Assembly: GCA_010909165.1 (NCBI GenBank)
Contig: MU008180.1
Location: 1-53,881, forward strand
DNA from: Anthoceros angustus
Taxonomy: Eukaryota > Streptophyta > Anthocerotopsida > Anthocerotales > Anthocerotaceae
Length of the DNA stretch: 53,881 nucleotides
Direction of reading: 5' to 3'
Position numbers and translations under genes: made by a program. Shown in pieces: positions 51,701 through 53,881 of this stretch; the stretch's first letter is position 1; every line of letters begins with the position of its first letter. The notes below the pieces were generated by a model. That model made no database searches. It saw nothing but the letters and a program-made list of their open reading frames with translations, and was not told the origin of the DNA.

Positions 51701-51719
51701 CATCGTCTGGCGAAGTGTA

Positions 51720-52690
51720 TTTACGCGTTCAACATGTTCGCCACGGATGTTTAAGCGGGTACCTTCGCCTTAGCATGCGCTTGACGCCAGCGATTATTTC
51801 AGTCGCAGGGTTACTTGAGCACCTGCTGGCGCCCTCGACGCCCGCTCCGGCCTACGCTGCGCGGCCCCAGTCTGTTGCCAGCGCTCGCGGCTTCTTATTA
51901 CCTGCGAACTTTCAGCTTCACGAAACCGGCAAGCGCATCAGCCAGCCAGCCCGCGTGTCCATGGCCGTAGCTGCGCCGGCTTTGACTGATCGTGACGTCT
52001 GCAAGGAGCTACCGACTCGCGGCCTCGCTCCGCTAAGCAGCCTCGCCCGCTCATGCGGCTTTGCCCGCGATTCGCGGCCCTCGCGCAATATGGATCACTG
52101 CAATTCTGCATTGCCGATCTGCGGCTAGGGTCTTAGCATCGCAACATCAACGGACGGCTACGATGCAGGTTGAAGAGATCGTGTGGCCGGCCATGATGGA
52201 GATGGAAGAGAGGGAGAGGAGGAAGCAAATGTATCTCTCACATTGAGATGAGGCTCTTGAGGGGTATTTATATACCCTCGATGAGGGCTCCCTAGGAAGG
52301 TCCACAAGCCCCTAGGAAACCCGGCAGGAAGCTTCCTGGTGATTAGCTTCGACTAAGTAATGATATTCGTGACACCCTAACTTGGACTAAGCGTATTAGT
52401 CCCTAAGTACATTGAACTTTAATACGCCTGCGGTGGGGAACCTATCACTTAGTAAGGGCCAACGCTCCCTACAGTGGTAGGAGAGAGGAAAAAACTCCTA
52501 CCATCTTTGGAAGGAGTGTCCCTGCCGTGGGAAACATATTGCCTAAGGAAGGAAGTCATGTCCTGGGCATGATAAGCTTGCTATATATGGGGTCTTTTAG
52601 TGGACTAGATAAATAGGCAAAAATAAGAAATTAGGAAATGAGAGGCTAATTTTTAGCAAATAGAAATTAGGAAAATAGGGGAAAATGGTA
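51720..52690 (-). repeat. promoter-bearing LTR-like segment
   Basis: It lies between the gypsy-IV integrase and copia-4 gag, both on the minus strand, so it is either the 3' LTR of the first or the 5' LTR of the second. The start (TTTATCTAGTCCACTA, CATATATAG near 52575-52610) resembles the L2 TATA area. Palindromes CCTAC-AGTG-GTAGG (52468-52481) and GGTAGGAG-11nt-CTCCTACC (52476-52502) lie upstream of the main TATA box, a U3-type position. The 51.77-52.13 kb part is GC-rich. Confidence 0.5.
52264..52282 (-). promoter_or_regulatory. TATA box
   Basis: GAGGGTATATAAATACCCC on the minus strand, followed by a pyrimidine-rich leader (TTGCTTCCTCCTCTCCCTC): a strong plant-type TATA box. The flanks GGGTAT and ATACCC make it an inverted repeat. 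Confidence 0.65.
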
Positions 52691-52692
52691 TT

Positions 52693-53712
52693 TTAGCATA
52701 AGGGGATTAGGAAACTGGCATCAATGGTAGGAAGGGTGCCGTCATGAGGCGATTGTGTAGCGTATGTTGGTGGTGAGGGAGCGGAGATTTTGGGCTGATT
52801 ATGCCCTGCAGGAGAAGTTGATCCACAAGGTCCCATCCATCTCAGCCTAAGCTTCCCTGGAAAGTCCAAGTACCGACTATCGGACAAAAGAACCAAATCC
52901 CCGGCCACGATAATCTCATGTTTCCTCAACCTTCCATCATGCCTATCTTTTCTAAGCTCCTGAATTCGCTGGGTTTCCTCCAAAGCATCTTCCCTACGTT
53001 CCTCCTGCTGTATGAAATATTCTAGTCTAGCTACTTGGCTATCCTCTACAGTCATGCGTTCATCCTCCATGATCTTGTAGGTCGGTACTTCAAATTCCAC
53101 GGGCATCACAGGAGACATGCCATATGTCAAATAATAAGGGGTCTTCTTGGTTGTTACCTTCTTCGCGGTCCTGTAAGCCCACAATGCTGAATGTAATTTA
53201 GCATCCCAATCGTACATGTGTGTTATAGTTACCTTGGTGAGGATTGTGCATAACAACCCGTTCGTCTTCTCCGTTAATCCGTTCTCTTTGGGGTTGTAAG
53301 GAGTCGTCTTTCGATGCCGGATGTTGAAGTAAGTGGTTAGAGACTCAACAACGGAGTTGAGGAAATGGGTTCCCCGGTCGCTGACCAACTCTAAAGGACA
53401 CCCGTACCTCGTTATAATATTCTCAAAGAGGAACTTCGCTATTGCAGGTGCGTCGTCCTTCCTTGTTGCCTCAGCCTCCACCATCTTCGTGCAATAGTCC
53501 GTGGCCACCAGAATGTACTGCTTCCTCATCCACTGTGTGGGTGGCTTGATCGGACCCACAAAATCTATTCCCCACTTCTCAAACGGTGCCAGCGGCAGTA
53601 TATAGGTGAGAGGCCACTGTGTCGACAAAGTAGGCCGCCCAACCCTCGACCGCAGCGTCACACCTCCAAAATAAATTCCCACACATCCTTTTGCATCAGC
53701 CCACCACTGCAC
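52693..53712 (-). CDS. Ty3/gypsy integrase (gypsy-IV), open frame of 339 codons
   Basis: Integrase inserts the element's DNA into the chromosome. This is the only long intact retroelement frame in the window. The core has GIDFVGPI with D50, LVSDRGTHFLNS with D112 and NPKENGLTEKTNG with E148. The distance D112-E148 is exactly the 35 residues of the DD35E family. TPYYLTYGMSPVMPVEFEVP follows, then a charged helix (QQEERREDALEETQRIQELR) and GDLVLLSDS with KLRLRWMGPC near 286-296, the GPF/Y-type C-terminal module. After that the sequence loses similarity, so a frameshift near residue 296 is likely. The ATG is internal to a polyprotein and is not a real start. Confidence 0.9.
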   Translation of the reverse strand: MQWWADAKGCVGIYFGGVTLRSRVGRPTLSTQWPLTYILPLAPFEKWGIDFVGPIKPPTQWMRKQYILVATDYCTKMVEAEATRKDDAPAIAKFLFENIITRYGCPLELVSDRGTHFLNSVVESLTTYFNIRHRKTTPYNPKENGLTEKTNGLLCTILTKVTITHMYDWDAKLHSALWAYRTAKKVTTKKTPYYLTYGMSPVMPVEFEVPTYKIMEDERMTVEDSQVARLEYFIQQEERREDALEETQRIQELRKDRHDGRLRKHEIIVAGDLVLLSDSRYLDFPGKLRLRWMGPCGSTSPAGHNQPKISAPSPPTYATQSPHDGTLPTIDASFLIPLC

Positions 53713-53881
53713 CTAAGATCTTCTTCACGGTTATCATGCCGAATAGTACCGGCCTCCTCTGCGTCAACTTCCGTGACAAGGGCGGCTTCTCGATTTCAAA
53801 CATCATGCCAATCTTTTAAATGCGGGTGACAAGCTTGGCAAGACCCTCCCTTAGGCAATATGGCGCATCCTTATGGAAAGA
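53713..53881 (-). pseudogene. gypsy-IV integrase zinc-binding domain, frameshifted
   Basis: Upstream of the core, in other frames, YCLREGLAKLV near 53835-53870 and TVKKILGA near 53712-53735 match the run before and within the H2C2 domain (YCLRDGVLYKLG and KKIL in gypsy-II). RT and the rest of the element must lie beyond the window edge. Confidence 0.65.

Noticed and set aside
51770-52135. Possible bacterial DNA or contaminant because of GC-rich composition
   Set aside because: It has no bacterial gene organisation or ribosome-binding site, and is flanked directly by plant LTR promoter and copia gag DNA on the same contig.
1-53881. tRNA, rRNA or other structured RNA genes
   Set aside because: No cloverleaf with the conserved GGTTCRA arm and no rRNA core words were recognised by eye. 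The only GTTCGATCC, near 22903, lies in an L1 LTR block without a matching acceptor stem.

Overview
The window looks like nuclear DNA of a plant or other streptophyte, made almost entirely of decayed, nested LTR retrotransposons. The evidence is the mix of Ty3/gypsy and Ty1/copia polyprotein remains with plant-type motifs (copia zinc knuckles, copia GAG-pre-integrase and RNase H motifs, gypsy protease LDTG, YIDD and DD35E), TATA-bearing LTRs, and primer-binding-site-like GGCGCC cores. There are no operons and no bacterial-style genes. I found no convincing intact host gene, rRNA, tRNA or CRISPR. Nearly every coding stretch is broken by frameshifts and stops. The one long clean frame is a gypsy integrase at the right edge (minus strand).

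Layout, left to right. 1-3.26 kb: gypsy-I (plus): RT, RNase H, integrase, then a PHD-type zinc finger. 3.0-4.0 kb: a direct repeat. 4.0-5.4 kb: truncated copy of a 'gag-CC' element (large gag-like protein with coiled coil). 5.4-7.0 kb: AT-rich copia-LTR-like DNA around a GC-rich island. 7.3-8.75 kb: copia-1 pol (minus). 8.9-11.9 kb: pyrimidine-rich LTR-like DNA of family L2. 12.1-15.1 kb: diverged repeats with a period near 580 bp. 15.4-19 kb: L1 LTR, PBS-like site and gypsy-II (plus), with gag joined almost directly to an integrase fragment. 19.2-22.8 kb: gag-CC element A (plus), then a partial L1 LTR. 23.2-23.8 kb: L3 LTR (minus). 23.9-28.4 kb: gag-CC element C (minus) and its long leader/LTR. 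28.8-29.6 kb: L1 LTR (minus). 29.7-30.5 kb: gag-like remains. 31.3-37.9 kb: copia-2 (minus), split by a 1.8-kb insertion. 38.0-38.9 kb: L2 LTR (plus). 38.9-40.3 kb: copia-3 RT/RNase H (minus). 40.5-46.1 kb: gypsy-III (minus), the most complete element: L3 LTR, PBS, gag, protease, RT, RNase H, integrase. 46.1-49.5 kb: gag-CC element B, an inverted copy of A. 50.3-51.7 kb: copia-4 gag/protease (minus). 51.7-52.7 kb: promoter-bearing LTR-like DNA. 52.7-53.9 kb: gypsy-IV integrase (minus).

The autonomous families would supply RT, RNase H and integrase. The gag-CC family (copies A, B, C and the 4-5.4 kb fragment) encodes only a gag-like coiled-coil protein and looks non-autonomous. The most unusual signal is that several families carry their own reiterated short perfect palindromes: CCTAC-n-GTAGG, TGCTA-nnn-TAGCA, GGTCCGGACC and GGGTCA-TTT-TGACCC. 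Many have a loop of exactly 3 nt, and most sit in LTR, leader or gag-tail DNA. Homology between copies was judged by eye, so element boundaries are approximate.
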